Source of the DNA: Synechococcus lacustris
GTDB lineage: Bacteria > Cyanobacteriota > Cyanobacteriia > PCC-6307 > Cyanobiaceae
NCBI GenBank assembly: GCA_903943975.1
Contig: CAJAQB010000020.1
Span: 1-64,000 of the forward strand
Reading direction: 5' to 3'
DNA length: 64,000 bases
Every line of letters begins with the position of its first letter. The stretch's first letter is position 1. Below are positions 26,418 through 35,803 of this stretch, in pieces. A program made the position numbers and the translations under genes. The notes beneath the pieces were generated by a model. The model was given only the letters and a program-made list of their open reading frames with translations. It had not been told where the DNA came from and did not search any database.

Positions 26418-26491
26418 GGCGAGCGAGGGGACTCGAACCCCCGGATGGCGGCACCACAAGCCGCTGCCTTAACCACTTGGCGACGCCCGCC
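26418..26491 (-). tRNA. tRNA-His (GTG)
   Basis: Read on the minus strand, the cloverleaf is complete: acceptor GCGGGCG/CGCTCGC, D arm GCCAAGTGGTTAAGGC, anticodon arm GCGGC-TTGTGGT-GCCGC giving anticodon GTG, and T arm with GGTTCGAGTCC. The extra G(-1) opposite C73 is encoded, a tRNA-His hallmark. CCA is not encoded. Confidence 0.96.
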
Positions 26492-26594
26492 GTGGCAACA
26501 AAACCTACAACACCAAGGGGCAGCACCAGGCAACAAAGCATGGGGAAACCATTTAGCCCTAAAATGGAAATCCTCCCAAGCAGCGCACCAGCCC

Positions 26595-28280
26595 GTGACC
26601 GCCATTGATCTTGGCAATGGCCTTCTGAGAACCGTACTTAGGCAGGGATTTGGCACATCCACAAGCGCAGGTGCCTCTGTAGGTGTTTACTATTCAGGCT
26701 ATTTAAATAATGGGACAGTATTTGATAGCAATGCAACAGGAAGCAATGGTTTATTCAGCTTTTCACTCGGTACCGGTCAAGTCATAGCGGGCTGGGACCT
26801 GGGATTACAAGATCTTGCCTTGGGCAGCTTGGTTCAGTTACAAATACCCGCCAACCTCGCCTACGGAAGCAGAGCCATTGGATCTATTCCTGCCAACAGC
26901 GAACTTCGATTCATTGTTGAAATTTTACGCGTAATCCCCGCTGGCACCACAAATCCAATTTATGCAGGCCTACCAGAACTCAGTCAAATAAGTAGCGGTC
27001 AGAATAAAATACTATTAAGTATTCTTAATCTTACCGGTGCCTTCCAGCGGGGTACCGATAGCGCAGAAAGCCTCTTGGGAACTGCCAACGGAGACCTGTT
27101 TATTGGTGCGGCTGGAAATGATATTTTAGAATCGCTAGCGGGTGACGACCTACTAATAGCTGGCAGTGGCTCTGATCAACTTGATGGCGGTGAGGGCAAG
27201 GATATTGCCATTTACATTGGCAATCGCTCCAGCTATTCGATTTTAGGCGATGGACAAGGATCATTCATTATAAATGGGCAAAACAAGCAAGATACAATCA
27301 AGGGGATCGAACGAATTTTATTCGCCGATGGTCTTTACAGCCTTTCAAGCACAGGAGAACTTTCACTCCAAGCTCCAACTGGGGTTACTGCGTTGCAATG
27401 GGAAGCCTATATAGACAGATACCCCCTTACCCTTGGCAATACTTATGAAACACTGATCAAGCCAACAGGTCAAACAAAATCCGCCTATGCAGAGCAACAT
27501 TATTTAAATTACGGGGCTGACGAGGGCCGCCTTTTGCTGCAGAGCGATCCGAGCGATGATCTCAATGATTACGGCGCCTATGTGGAAAACTACGGCACTA
27601 CACTGTTGGATATATATCGCAAAGACACTCGGGCAATTATCAACGGTGGCTCCATGAGCATGTTTGCCTGGGGCAAAGAGCATTACAGCAATTGGGGGAA
27701 ACTAGAGGGTCGTCAGCTCTCCGGGGGTGTTGATTGGGGAGCGATCGTACGCAATAGTCCAGATCTGTACAATCAATGGCAAACCTCCTTTGCCTCAAAT
27801 CCCGGACTTTCTGCCTTTGCCTATGGCTTTCAGAATCAAGGGCAAATCGCATTAGTTAACGGAATATCTATTGGCACAGATGCCAACGACAGCCTCACAG
27901 GCCTAATTGCCTTTGGATTGGCTGGAAATGATAGTTTAGTTGCCACTAGTGCTGGTTCAATCCTCTCTGGTGGATTTGGCCAGGATATAATTCTTGCCGC
28001 CAATGGAGGGATTGACACAGTTTATGGTGGCCCTGGCGACGATCTCTTTCAACTTAATCTTGGCACCACACTCAATATCAGAGATTTCAGGAAAGGGGCT
28101 GACATGATTCAACTAGGCAATGGCCTAAGCTCCTCGGGTGTAACGCTAACTTATTCCAGCTCAGATCAATCCACCTACTTCAATAGTGGCACAGCTTTAC
28201 TGGCCAAGGTATTTGGCAAGGTGCCAGGCGATTTCAGCTACAAAGAAGCGGCCAATGGCTCAGGCCTTGTATATAACTAG
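26595..28280 (+). CDS. FKBP-type prolyl isomerase fused to RTX repeats
   Basis: About 561 residues from a GTG at 26595; the longer open frame overlaps tRNA-His and cannot be the start. Residues about 20-115 are a complete FKBP domain: VGVYYSGYLNNGTVFDSN, GQVIAGWDLGLQDLALGS, QIPANLAYG, IPANSELRFIVEIL. RTX-type calcium-binding repeats follow (GAAGNDILESLAGDDLL, GSGSDQLDGGEGKDIA), then two units of the type HYLNYGADEGR / HYSNWGKLEGR, and a second RTX block near the end (GLAGNDSLVA, GGPGDDLFQLNLG). No Sec signal is visible, as expected of a type I secretion substrate. GC is clearly lower than in the core genes around it, suggesting acquisition. Confidence 0.8.
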   Translation: MTAIDLGNGLLRTVLRQGFGTSTSAGASVGVYYSGYLNNGTVFDSNATGSNGLFSFSLGTGQVIAGWDLGLQDLALGSLVQLQIPANLAYGSRAIGSIPANSELRFIVEILRVIPAGTTNPIYAGLPELSQISSGQNKILLSILNLTGAFQRGTDSAESLLGTANGDLFIGAAGNDILESLAGDDLLIAGSGSDQLDGGEGKDIAIYIGNRSSYSILGDGQGSFIINGQNKQDTIKGIERILFADGLYSLSSTGELSLQAPTGVTALQWEAYIDRYPLTLGNTYETLIKPTGQTKSAYAEQHYLNYGADEGRLLLQSDPSDDLNDYGAYVENYGTTLLDIYRKDTRAIINGGSMSMFAWGKEHYSNWGKLEGRQLSGGVDWGAIVRNSPDLYNQWQTSFASNPGLSAFAYGFQNQGQIALVNGISIGTDANDSLTGLIAFGLAGNDSLVATSAGSILSGGFGQDIILAANGGIDTVYGGPGDDLFQLNLGTTLNIRDFRKGADMIQLGNGLSSSGVTLTYSSSDQSTYFNSGTALLAKVFGKVPGDFSYKEAANGSGLVYN

Positions 28281-28333
28281 GCCAACCATTCCCAGCGCCA
28301 AGCTTGACACTTCATTGATATATTGCAAACAGG

Positions 28334-30640
28334 CTAAATGCGATAGGCAATCCCTTCATATTGATTTAAAGGGAGCTTAGCCAAGGCATCTACTTGAAGT
28401 TGGTCAAAGGCATAAAAATGCTGGTTAGTATTAGCATTGTAAAATCTAGAGACAGGGCCACTTCCCACAGCTGCGCTACCTGCGGCGTAAACATTACCGA
28501 CTTCACCTTCATAATTAAACCCTAATTCGGAATTACTTATGAGTTGCTCCTTTTCCGACAATTCTGCAGTGTAAAAATGCAAGCCTGTTTGGCTTTGGAA
28601 AAAACGATAAAGTGGCTGACCACTATTCAAGGGGGATTGATAACTAGTATCTATTATCCATTGCTTTGCTCCATTGCTGGGCAGTCCCGTCAAGGCATCC
28701 TGCTCAGCCTTAGAGGTTGTCATTAGGTAATCTCCTGTGGTTTGGTTGAATAACTTATAAACCAGCTTAACATCTGATAAATAGCCAGTTGTCAATTCCG
28801 GAGGAGGAACGCCAATAACTACTTTCAGGTAGCCAGTATCTGCTGAGTTAAAGTCTACAAAAGTACCGCCAAGGCGATCTGAATAGGCAAAAGAATAGGC
28901 ATCTGTTAATTTTCCATTTGCACCAGGCCCCCCTTGGCTTGGCGTCGAGAGTGTACTCATCCAATCATTCCAAAACACCTGCTTCCAGGCCGCTTCTGGT
29001 CCAGGCCAGGTGACGGGATTGGTGATTGATTGTGCTGTGGATCCAAAAATGGTGAAGGCGGGCCCATTACTTTGGGCATTAGCATTTGTGAAGGGATCGA
29101 TTTGATTTTGCGATATAAACCATTTATAGGAGGGCAAATCACCTATGGCAGTAGGTGTGCCAGTAACTGGATCTGGTACTCGATACTGAGAGCCAAGGTA
29201 ACCCCAATTAAAGCCAGATACTAGATCACCAATGATCTCCGCAATTACATCATTCTCGTTGCCCACATAGCTTTGATGGTTGCTTTGCGTTCCACCTTGA
29301 TAGGTGAATAATTCATAGGAAGGGTTTGCTCCATAGATAGATGCTGCACCCGAAAGCCCTGTCCAGCCAGAAAGTAGACTGCCAGAGGCCGTGGGCCCAC
29401 TGGGCAACCAATGGATTCGTATTTTATAAGTATTAGTTGCGCTGATACCTGGCAGACTGCCATCAAGATCAATGTAATTATTATCACCAATTTCGACATT
29501 ACTCGTTGTCATATTTGAATCACTTGGATCTGGTGTCCAGCTGGACCAGGGGAACGCCTGGGGATCTGCATAGCCACCACCAATGGATGGGTAACTATTT
29601 CCTATATTTAGCTGCTTACTCTTATCGGCAATACTAGATATTGCAGTGTGAAAAGTAGCTGTAAAATTGTAATTTGTTTTCTGTTGAAAAATCGTTGGCG
29701 AGCTGACTCCTGTTACGCCATTATAGCCACCTTGGATTAAAGTTGTGACATTGTAATCGGCCAGATTTGACATATAGCCACCAAAGCGATCATAGCCACT
29801 GGTGTAGTATGCTGGGGTTAGAAAAGGATTCGATGATGCTGGCCTAGGAATTAGTCCTGCCGATGGATTGGCAAGGCCAGGGGCAATCAGTCGCCTAGGA
29901 TATATTTCGCTGGTGACTGCTGAATTGGTATATGGATAGTTGTAATTTGGAAATTGTCTTGTCCAGGCTGGCTCAGGGGGAGGCGTTGCATTGGCAGCCA
30001 GGGCAGCATAGATAACACTTGCATCTCCACCCGACAAAGAGGTAGGATTGCCACCGGAGCTGCCTGTTTTCGCATTGCCATTTAGGTCGTAGGCCTGCAG
30101 GCTGATCGGAAATGAGAAGTGATCAACATATGATAGGTCAGCTAAATTGTTTGGAGTGCCCACGTAGGGTTCAAAATATTGATAGAGGGTATTAAATGCA
30201 GGGTCTGAAGGGGTTCCTGCGCCAGGCACGCCAGTGCCACTGTATGCCAACTGCTGGCCAAGGCTGACATAGATCCGGCCGCCCGAATAATCGCTCAGGA
30301 ATATTCCAGGATTATTAATTAGCCCAGCAAGACTTACATTACTGCTGGCGAGTGGGGTCGTAGTTTGAGCTAAATACTGATTTGCCTGACCAAGATTAGC
30401 ATTCAACTGAGAAATGCTGTAATTACCGACTGTTCCGCCAGTCTGCAGGGCTAGGCTTGATATTGAACCATTGCTAATATAATAATTGTTGCTGAAGCTG
30501 GCGCCACTGCCTGGGTTTGGGCCCGTCCCTTGGGGGCTATCAAAAAAACTGACGTAAATATTATCTGAGTTAAATCCCAAGGAAGCTAAAGCTGGATCCA
30601 GTTCAAAGACAATAGGAATCGAATTTGCGGCAGCAGCCAT
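28334..30640 (-). CDS. GH64-like (beta-1,3-glucanase type) protein with C-terminal DUF5648 repeats
   Basis: The 768-residue protein starts SIPIVFELDPALASLGFNSDNIYVSFFD, resembling the thaumatin-like domain of GH64 laminaripentaose-producing beta-1,3-glucanases; SGGRIYVSLGQQL and LSYVDHFSFPISL fit the catalytic region of that family. The middle part (about residues 230-610) is long and not recognised. The C-terminal 150 residues hold repeats such as YRFFQSQTGLHFYTAELSEKEQL and SRFYNANTNQHFYAFDQLQ, the DUF5648 type often attached to secreted hydrolases. There is no clear Sec signal. Asn/Ser/Tyr-rich composition and low GC set it apart from the core genome. Catalytic activity is unproven. Confidence 0.6.
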   Translation of the reverse strand: MAAAANSIPIVFELDPALASLGFNSDNIYVSFFDSPQGTGPNPGSGASFSNNYYISNGSISSLALQTGGTVGNYSISQLNANLGQANQYLAQTTTPLASSNVSLAGLINNPGIFLSDYSGGRIYVSLGQQLAYSGTGVPGAGTPSDPAFNTLYQYFEPYVGTPNNLADLSYVDHFSFPISLQAYDLNGNAKTGSSGGNPTSLSGGDASVIYAALAANATPPPEPAWTRQFPNYNYPYTNSAVTSEIYPRRLIAPGLANPSAGLIPRPASSNPFLTPAYYTSGYDRFGGYMSNLADYNVTTLIQGGYNGVTGVSSPTIFQQKTNYNFTATFHTAISSIADKSKQLNIGNSYPSIGGGYADPQAFPWSSWTPDPSDSNMTTSNVEIGDNNYIDLDGSLPGISATNTYKIRIHWLPSGPTASGSLLSGWTGLSGAASIYGANPSYELFTYQGGTQSNHQSYVGNENDVIAEIIGDLVSGFNWGYLGSQYRVPDPVTGTPTAIGDLPSYKWFISQNQIDPFTNANAQSNGPAFTIFGSTAQSITNPVTWPGPEAAWKQVFWNDWMSTLSTPSQGGPGANGKLTDAYSFAYSDRLGGTFVDFNSADTGYLKVVIGVPPPELTTGYLSDVKLVYKLFNQTTGDYLMTTSKAEQDALTGLPSNGAKQWIIDTSYQSPLNSGQPLYRFFQSQTGLHFYTAELSEKEQLISNSELGFNYEGEVGNVYAAGSAAVGSGPVSRFYNANTNQHFYAFDQLQVDALAKLPLNQYEGIAYRI

Positions 30641-30907
30641 AACAGAACATCCTACGGATAGGACAATGTTAGCAGGATTTCAGCGGCTGACGAGCTTTTA
30701 ATGAAACCTCATACACCAAAAGTTACCACCCAATTCAATTATATTCAGCCATGCGGCTGATGTCGATTAACTTTTCAAATTCTCAAGCCTCTTTAGAGAG
30801 GCAAGTCTTTGGCCAGTTTAAGCTTCGGCCAATTGTGTAGCCATTGCATAGGCCTGTTGGCTGCCAAAGCCACTGGTGCCTTTCGGATTAGATTTACCTC
30901 GTTAACG

Positions 30908-31330
30908 GTGCGTAACACCCTCCTTCCCTTGGCCGCCAGACCTCCGATTCCCCTGCTAATAGCCCTTGGGGCGGCCGGTGGCTTGCTGGCCTTCACCAAC
31001 CCTGGGCCGGCAGATTTTCGCGAGTTTGCCGGGGCCGAGCTGGCTGACCGGGGCGCCCGCGAGTTCTGTCGGCCCGGGGGAATGCCGATGCTGTTGCAGA
31101 TGGTGGTGGAGAACTGTCCCGCCCTGATCCGTTCCCAGCGCCAGCCCCTGGGGCTACTGGCGGCGCAACTGAGCCAACGCCATAACTTCGGCCTATTCAG
31201 CCTTTACACCACCCGGCTGGCGGGCGGTGCCTTGATTCCCCAGTTGTCGTTGCCGGGCTATCAGCTCGACACCCTCGCCATTGCCGGTCAGTTCTTTGTG
31301 CTGAAGGCGGAGCGCAGCGATGGTTCCTGA
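30908..31330 (+). CDS. DUF4359 family protein
   Basis: From GTG 30908 the product has about 140 residues: an N-terminal signal/membrane segment (IPLLIALGAAGGLLAFTNPGP) and a domain ending NFGLFSLYTT, then a C-terminal LDTLAIAGQFFVLK. The pattern of NP..., single cysteines (FCRPGG, ENCPALI) and LFSLYTT is that of DUF4359, found in cyanobacteria and of unknown function. The frame is open to 30809, but the GTG fits the family length. Its end overlaps the next gene by 11 bases. Confidence 0.65.
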   Translation: MRNTLLPLAARPPIPLLIALGAAGGLLAFTNPGPADFREFAGAELADRGAREFCRPGGMPMLLQMVVENCPALIRSQRQPLGLLAAQLSQRHNFGLFSLYTTRLAGGALIPQLSLPGYQLDTLAIAGQFFVLKAERSDGS

Positions 31331-32648
31331 AGCCACGCTCCAGGCCCTGGGCGCAGACCTGGCCGGGCTCGACCTGGTTTGGGCTGAACCGCTACTCAGC
31401 CAGCTCTCCCATGATCAATTCGCCTATTCACCGCTGCTGGCCCAGCGCCTGCAGCACTGTGTTGCCCAGCTGGTGGTGCGGGTGCACCAACGGGAGGAGC
31501 TGATCCGGGTGGCAGCCCAGTGCTACCGCCACCAGGTGCCGCTCACCCTGCGGGGGGCGGGCACCGGCAACTACGGCCAGTGCGTGCCCCTGGAGGGGGG
31601 CCTGGTGCTCGACTGCTCAGGTTTGGATCAGGTGCGCCATTTCGATCCAGCCAGCGGCGTACTTACGGCGGAACCTGGCTGTCGCTTGCTGGAGCTGGAT
31701 CGCTTTTTACAACCCCAGGGCTGGGCCCTGCGGCTAAGCCCCAGCACCTGGCGCAGCGCCAGCCTGGGGGGCTACATCGCCGGGGGCTCCAGTGGCGTGG
31801 GCAGCCTGCGCTGGGGCCTGTTGCGGGATCGCGGCAACCTGCTGGGGTTGGAGCTGGTGAGCCTGGAGGCCGAGCCGAGGCTGCTGCAGCTGGGGCCGAT
31901 CGAGGCCCAGGCCCACAACCATGCCTATGGCACTAACGGCATCTTTACGGCGGTGACAGTGCCCACCGCCCCCTGGCAAGACTGGCAGGAACTGGTGCTG
32001 GAGTTGCCTGATCGGCCCACGGCCCTGGCCCTGGGGGAGGAGCTCAGCGCCGCGGCCCTGGAGATTGATGAACTCTGCTACCTAGAACGGCGCCTGCTGG
32101 AAAGGATGCCCGATTTAGCTGGGGCCCCCGCCGTAGCCGGGGATCGACTGTTGCTGCTGGCCAGCCCCGCCGCCGTGCCATTGATCGAACCCCTCAGCCG
32201 GGCCGCCGGTGGACAACTGCTCTGGCAACGGCCCCAGTGGCCCCCCCGGGGCCTATTGCTGCGGGAGCTCTGCTGGAACCACACCACCCTGCAGCTGCGG
32301 GCCCACGACCCCAACTTCACGTACCAGGTGGTGTTGCTGCCGGAGCCGGCCACAGCCTTCATCGAGGCCCTAGAAGCCCGCTGGCCCGGCTGGCTGCACT
32401 GGCACCTGGAACGGATCCGCCAGGGGGGCAGGCCCCGCTGGGTGGGTTTGCCCCTATTCCGGTGGCAGGGGGAAGCCCAACTGGAGCAGCTAAACAGCGC
32501 CTTTCGCCAGGCGGGGGGCCTGCTGTTCAACTCCCATGTACTCAGCGTTGAAGCCGGTGGCAGCGGCGAGGTGGCTGCCGATCAGCTGGCGGCCAAAGCC
32601 AACTACGACCCCTGCGGCCTGCTTAATCCCGGCAAATTACGGGCCTAA
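31320..32648 (+). CDS. FAD-linked oxidase (GlcD/FAD_binding_4 type)
   Basis: The 442-residue protein has the PCMH-type FAD domain: PLTLRGAGTGNYGQCVPLEGGLVL, VLTAEPGCRLLELDRFL, TWRSASLGGYIAGGSSGVGSLRWGLL. This domain is shared by glycolate oxidase GlcD, D-lactate dehydrogenases and others. The C-terminal part is less conserved and ends YDPCGLLNPGKLRA, the typical oxidase C-terminal motif. It is conserved in picocyanobacteria without a settled substrate. Overlaps the DUF4359 gene, so both are likely co-transcribed. Confidence 0.8.
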   Translation: MVPEATLQALGADLAGLDLVWAEPLLSQLSHDQFAYSPLLAQRLQHCVAQLVVRVHQREELIRVAAQCYRHQVPLTLRGAGTGNYGQCVPLEGGLVLDCSGLDQVRHFDPASGVLTAEPGCRLLELDRFLQPQGWALRLSPSTWRSASLGGYIAGGSSGVGSLRWGLLRDRGNLLGLELVSLEAEPRLLQLGPIEAQAHNHAYGTNGIFTAVTVPTAPWQDWQELVLELPDRPTALALGEELSAAALEIDELCYLERRLLERMPDLAGAPAVAGDRLLLLASPAAVPLIEPLSRAAGGQLLWQRPQWPPRGLLLRELCWNHTTLQLRAHDPNFTYQVVLLPEPATAFIEALEARWPGWLHWHLERIRQGGRPRWVGLPLFRWQGEAQLEQLNSAFRQAGGLLFNSHVLSVEAGGSGEVAADQLAAKANYDPCGLLNPGKLRA

Positions 32649-32671
32649 CCAGCAAGGCCCAGCGCTGCCCC

Positions 32672-33241
32672 TTAGGCGCAATCAAGGCTGTCGCGGGTGG
32701 CAACGCCGCTGCGGGGGTTAATGCCACTGGCCCGGCGGCAGAGTTGCCGCTGGTCGGCGCGATCCAGCAGCGCTTCACTGAAATCGGCCCCTTCGATCTG
32801 GGCATCGGCGAAACTGCTGCCGGTGGCAATCACGCCGCTGAGCAGGGCATCGCGCAGGTCGCTGCCGCCAAAATCAGCGCGGTCCATCAAGGCATTACTG
32901 AGGTCGGCCCCCCGGAAATTGGCCCCCGCGAAGGCCGCCTGGGTGAGGATCGAACCCTGCAGGTCGGCCCCTGAGAAATCAGCGCCCCGGGCCTCAGCCC
33001 CGGCAAAGGAACTGCCCTCCAGGTCTTGGCCATGGAAATCAGCGTTGCTCTGGTTGGTGAGCGTGTAATCAATTTTTTCCAGATAGCTGCTGGCGGCCGC
33101 CACCCCAAGGGGGGCAAAACCGATGGCCAAGGCCAACAACAACAGCGCCGCCAGGGAACAGCAGCGGCGGGCCAGGGAAGCGATCACGCTTGATCGGCGG
33201 CTAGCCCCACTGTGGGGCCTCTTGGCAAACTCAGCCGCCAT
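32672..33241 (-). CDS. pentapeptide-repeat protein with export signal
   Basis: The 189-residue protein has a basic N-terminus and a hydrophobic segment (CSLAALLLLALAIGFAPLGVAAA) that look like a signal peptide. About 18 pentapeptide repeats of the form A(D/N)FxG follow from LTNQSNADFHGQDLEGSSF to DFSEALLDRADQRQL, forming a right-handed quadrilateral helix. The C-terminus has a Cys pair (LCRRAS, SLDCA), as in thylakoid-lumen pentapeptide proteins of cyanobacteria and plants. Probably lumenal or periplasmic; role unknown. It overlaps the start side of folC's end by 11 bases, same strand. Confidence 0.85.
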   Translation of the reverse strand: MAAEFAKRPHSGASRRSSVIASLARRCCSLAALLLLALAIGFAPLGVAAASSYLEKIDYTLTNQSNADFHGQDLEGSSFAGAEARGADFSGADLQGSILTQAAFAGANFRGADLSNALMDRADFGGSDLRDALLSGVIATGSSFADAQIEGADFSEALLDRADQRQLCRRASGINPRSGVATRDSLDCA

Positions 33242-34478
33242 CCGGACAGTCCAACAACGGCTGTAATGCCCCCAGCAGATACAGCGAGCCAGCCACCAGC
33301 GGCGGGGCCAGCGGTCGCCCCTCGGGGGCCATTAGCTGGGCCAGCCCCTCCGCCAGGCTCTGCACAGGGCTGAGCTGGCCGGCCAGGGCCGGCATGGCTG
33401 CCGCCAACTCCGCGGCGCCCCAGCTGGGGTGGCCCGGGATCGCCACGATCCAGGCCTGGTCTGCGGGGCCCAGCAGGCTGGCCAGCATCTCTGGCGCCTG
33501 TTTATGGCGTTGGATACCCAGCAGCCAGCGGCGGCGGCCAGGGGCGCCCTTGCTGTTGCTGGCCATTTGATCCAGTTCCTGGCGCAGGGCCACGGCGGCG
33601 GGCGGGTTATGGGCCCCATCGATCAGCAATTCCTGGCCTCGCCAGCGGCAACGCTCCAGCCGGCCGGGCCAGCGGGCCGCCGCCAGCCCCTGGTCGATGG
33701 CCTGGGCAGGGATCGCCCAACCCTGCCCCCGCAAAGCCTCTGCCATCGCCCGGGCCACGGCGCCGTTGGTGCGCTGCCATTGGCCCGCCAAACCAAGGGG
33801 TTGATCGCTACCCAGCGGTTCCACCCAACGCAGTTGCGTGCCTCGGGCCTGGGCCTCCCGGGCCAGCACCGCTGCCACCTCAGGCTGTTGCGGGCCACTG
33901 ATCGCCAGCGCCCCGGGCTGAAACACCCCCGCCTTTTCGGCGGCTATCGCCGCGAGGCTGGAGCCCAGGTGTTCGCAGTGGTCGAGGCCGATGCTGGCGA
34001 TGCCGAGCACCTGCCGATCCGGGTGGGTGCTGGTGGCATCAAGGCGCCCCCCCAGGCCCACCTCCAGCACCGCCAGCTCGATGGCGGCGTCAGCGCAATG
34101 GGAAAAAGCGGCACCGGTGAGCAACTCAAAGGGGGTGAGCTGGTGCCGTTCCCCCAGCTGCCGCCAGCGGCCCACGGCCCTACGCAGCTCCGGGCCAGTG
34201 ATCCACTCGCCATTGAGCTCGAGCCGCTCGCACCAACTCACCAGGTGGGGGGACCGGTAAATGGCGTTGCGCACACCCGCCGCCTGGAGAATCGCCCCCA
34301 GAAAGGTGCAGATCGAACCCTTGCCATTGCTGCCGGCCACCTGCACGGCGGCGAATTGGCGTTCGGGATGACCCGCCTCCGCCAGGGCCGCCTCCAGCCG
34401 CCCCAGGGCCAGGTCGATGCCCCGCTGGCTGAAGGGTTCGAGCAGGTCGGAGAGCTCGACCGGATCAGGAAGTCTCAA
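33231..34478 (-). CDS. folC: bifunctional dihydrofolate/folylpolyglutamate synthase
   Basis: The 415-residue Mur-ligase-fold enzyme adds glutamates to (di)hydropteroate and folates. It shows the P-loop GSNGKGSICTFLG, LGGRLDATSTHPDRQVLGIASIGLDHCEHLG with the Asp/His of the family, EKAGVFQPGALAISGPQQ and LLIDGAHNPPAAVALRQEL. Length normal. Downstream the pentapeptide gene overlaps it by 11 bases; argD lies 51 bases upstream on the same strand. Confidence 0.93.
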   Translation of the reverse strand: MRLPDPVELSDLLEPFSQRGIDLALGRLEAALAEAGHPERQFAAVQVAGSNGKGSICTFLGAILQAAGVRNAIYRSPHLVSWCERLELNGEWITGPELRRAVGRWRQLGERHQLTPFELLTGAAFSHCADAAIELAVLEVGLGGRLDATSTHPDRQVLGIASIGLDHCEHLGSSLAAIAAEKAGVFQPGALAISGPQQPEVAAVLAREAQARGTQLRWVEPLGSDQPLGLAGQWQRTNGAVARAMAEALRGQGWAIPAQAIDQGLAAARWPGRLERCRWRGQELLIDGAHNPPAAVALRQELDQMASNSKGAPGRRRWLLGIQRHKQAPEMLASLLGPADQAWIVAIPGHPSWGAAELAAAMPALAGQLSPVQSLAEGLAQLMAPEGRPLAPPLVAGSLYLLGALQPLLDCPDGG

Positions 34479-34529
34479 TGAGTAAGAGTCTCAAAGATTC
34501 AGATCAGTACAAAACAACCGCAGCAGCGC

Positions 34530-35699
34530 TCAGCCCAGCCGGGCCAGGGCTTTATCAAGTCGCTTGAACACCTGCCTGAGTTCCCGCTGGCTGATCACCA
34601 GCGGTGGCACAAAACGCACCACCTGGGGACCGGCGGGCACCAGCAGCAAACCCTCCGCCATGGCGGCCTTGACCACGTCCCCGGCGGTGGCGGCCCCATC
34701 ACGCAGCAGCAGGCCCTGGATCAGGCCCCAGCCCCGCACCCCCGCCAACAGTTCAGGATGTTGGGCCACCCGCCGGGCCAGGCCAGCCCGCAGCTGCTCG
34801 CCCCGTTCGCCCACTTTGCGCAGCAGCTGGCGCCGCTCCAGTTCAGCCGCCACGGTGAGGGCCGCCCTACAGGAGAAGGGATTGCCGCCAAAGGTGCTGG
34901 CATGGTCCCCGGCTTCAAATACATCGGCCTTGGCTTTCACCGCCAGGGCACCGATCGGAATGCCGCCGCCCAACCCCTTGGCAACCGTGATCGCATCGGG
35001 CTCAATGCCCAGCTGCTCGTAGCCCCAGAGGCTGCCGCTGCGCCCCATGCCCACCTGCACCTCATCAAGGATCAACAAAATTTGGCGCTGGTCGCAGATC
35101 TGGCGCAGCTGGCGGAAGAACTCAGGGTTGCCGGGCACCACACCCCCCTCCCCCTGGAGCGGCTCGATCAGCACCGCCACCACCCGATCGCCGTGGCTGG
35201 CCAGGGTGCTGTTGAAGCTGTCGATGTCGTTGTAGGTGAAGTAGTCGAAACCTTCGGGCAGCGGTTCAAAACCGCAGTGGTACTTGTCTTGGCCGGTGGC
35301 CGTAACGGCGGCCAGGGTGCGGCCATGGAAGCTGGCCCGGGCACTGAGCACCACAGGACGCTCCACCTGGCGGCGGCTATGGCCATATTTACGAGCCAGC
35401 TTGATGGCCGCCTCGTTGGCCTCGGCACCGGAATTGCAGAAAAACACCTTGTCGGTGCAGCTGTGCTCCGTGAGCCATAGGGCCAGTTCCTCCTGCTCGG
35501 GGATCCGGTAGAGGTTCGAAACGTGCTGCAGCCGGCCCAGCTGACGGGCCAGGGCCTTGCCCAGGCGGCGATTGCTGTGGCCGAGGCTGCAGGTGGCAAT
35601 GCCCGCCACACAATCCAAGTACCAGCGGCCAGCGCTGTCCTGGAGCCAAACCCCCCTGCCCCGTTCGAAGCTGAGCGGAAATCTGGCGTAGGTGGCCAT
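34530..35699 (-). CDS. argD: acetylornithine aminotransferase
   Basis: The 389-residue class III PLP aminotransferase makes N-acetylornithine in arginine synthesis. Motifs: FCNSGAEANEAAIKLARKYGHS, LIEPLQGEGGV, LILDEVQVGMGRSGSLW and VAKGLGGGIPIGAL with the PLP lysine. The frame stays open to 35804, but that part is the antisense of tRNA-Leu (35722-35803); ATG 35699 (MATYARFPLSF) avoids it and fits the family. Confidence 0.95.
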   Translation of the reverse strand: MATYARFPLSFERGRGVWLQDSAGRWYLDCVAGIATCSLGHSNRRLGKALARQLGRLQHVSNLYRIPEQEELALWLTEHSCTDKVFFCNSGAEANEAAIKLARKYGHSRRQVERPVVLSARASFHGRTLAAVTATGQDKYHCGFEPLPEGFDYFTYNDIDSFNSTLASHGDRVVAVLIEPLQGEGGVVPGNPEFFRQLRQICDQRQILLILDEVQVGMGRSGSLWGYEQLGIEPDAITVAKGLGGGIPIGALAVKAKADVFEAGDHASTFGGNPFSCRAALTVAAELERRQLLRKVGERGEQLRAGLARRVAQHPELLAGVRGWGLIQGLLLRDGAATAGDVVKAAMAEGLLLVPAGPQVVRFVPPLVISQRELRQVFKRLDKALARLG

Positions 35700-35721
35700 C
35701 ACGGCCGTAGAATCAGGGTTC

Positions 35722-35803
35722 GGGGGCATGGCGGAATTGGTAGACGCAGCGCACTCAAAATGCGCCGACTTCGGTTTTGTCGGTTCGAGTCCGACTGCCC
35801 CCA
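35722..35803 (+). tRNA. tRNA-Leu (CAA)
   Basis: Class II tRNA with acceptor GGGGGCA/TGCCCCC, anticodon arm GCGCA-CTCAAAA-TGCGC (anticodon CAA), long variable arm, and T arm GTCGG-TTCGAGT-CCGAC. Discriminator A; CCA not encoded. Divergent from argD and immediately adjacent to the murA stop. Confidence 0.96.

Noticed and set aside
26445-26594. N-terminal extension of the FKBP-RTX frame
   Set aside because: It is antisense to tRNA-His, so translation must start further downstream.
33429-34481. 350-residue plus-strand frame
   Set aside because: Antisense shadow of folC in high-GC DNA; no domain or plausible composition.
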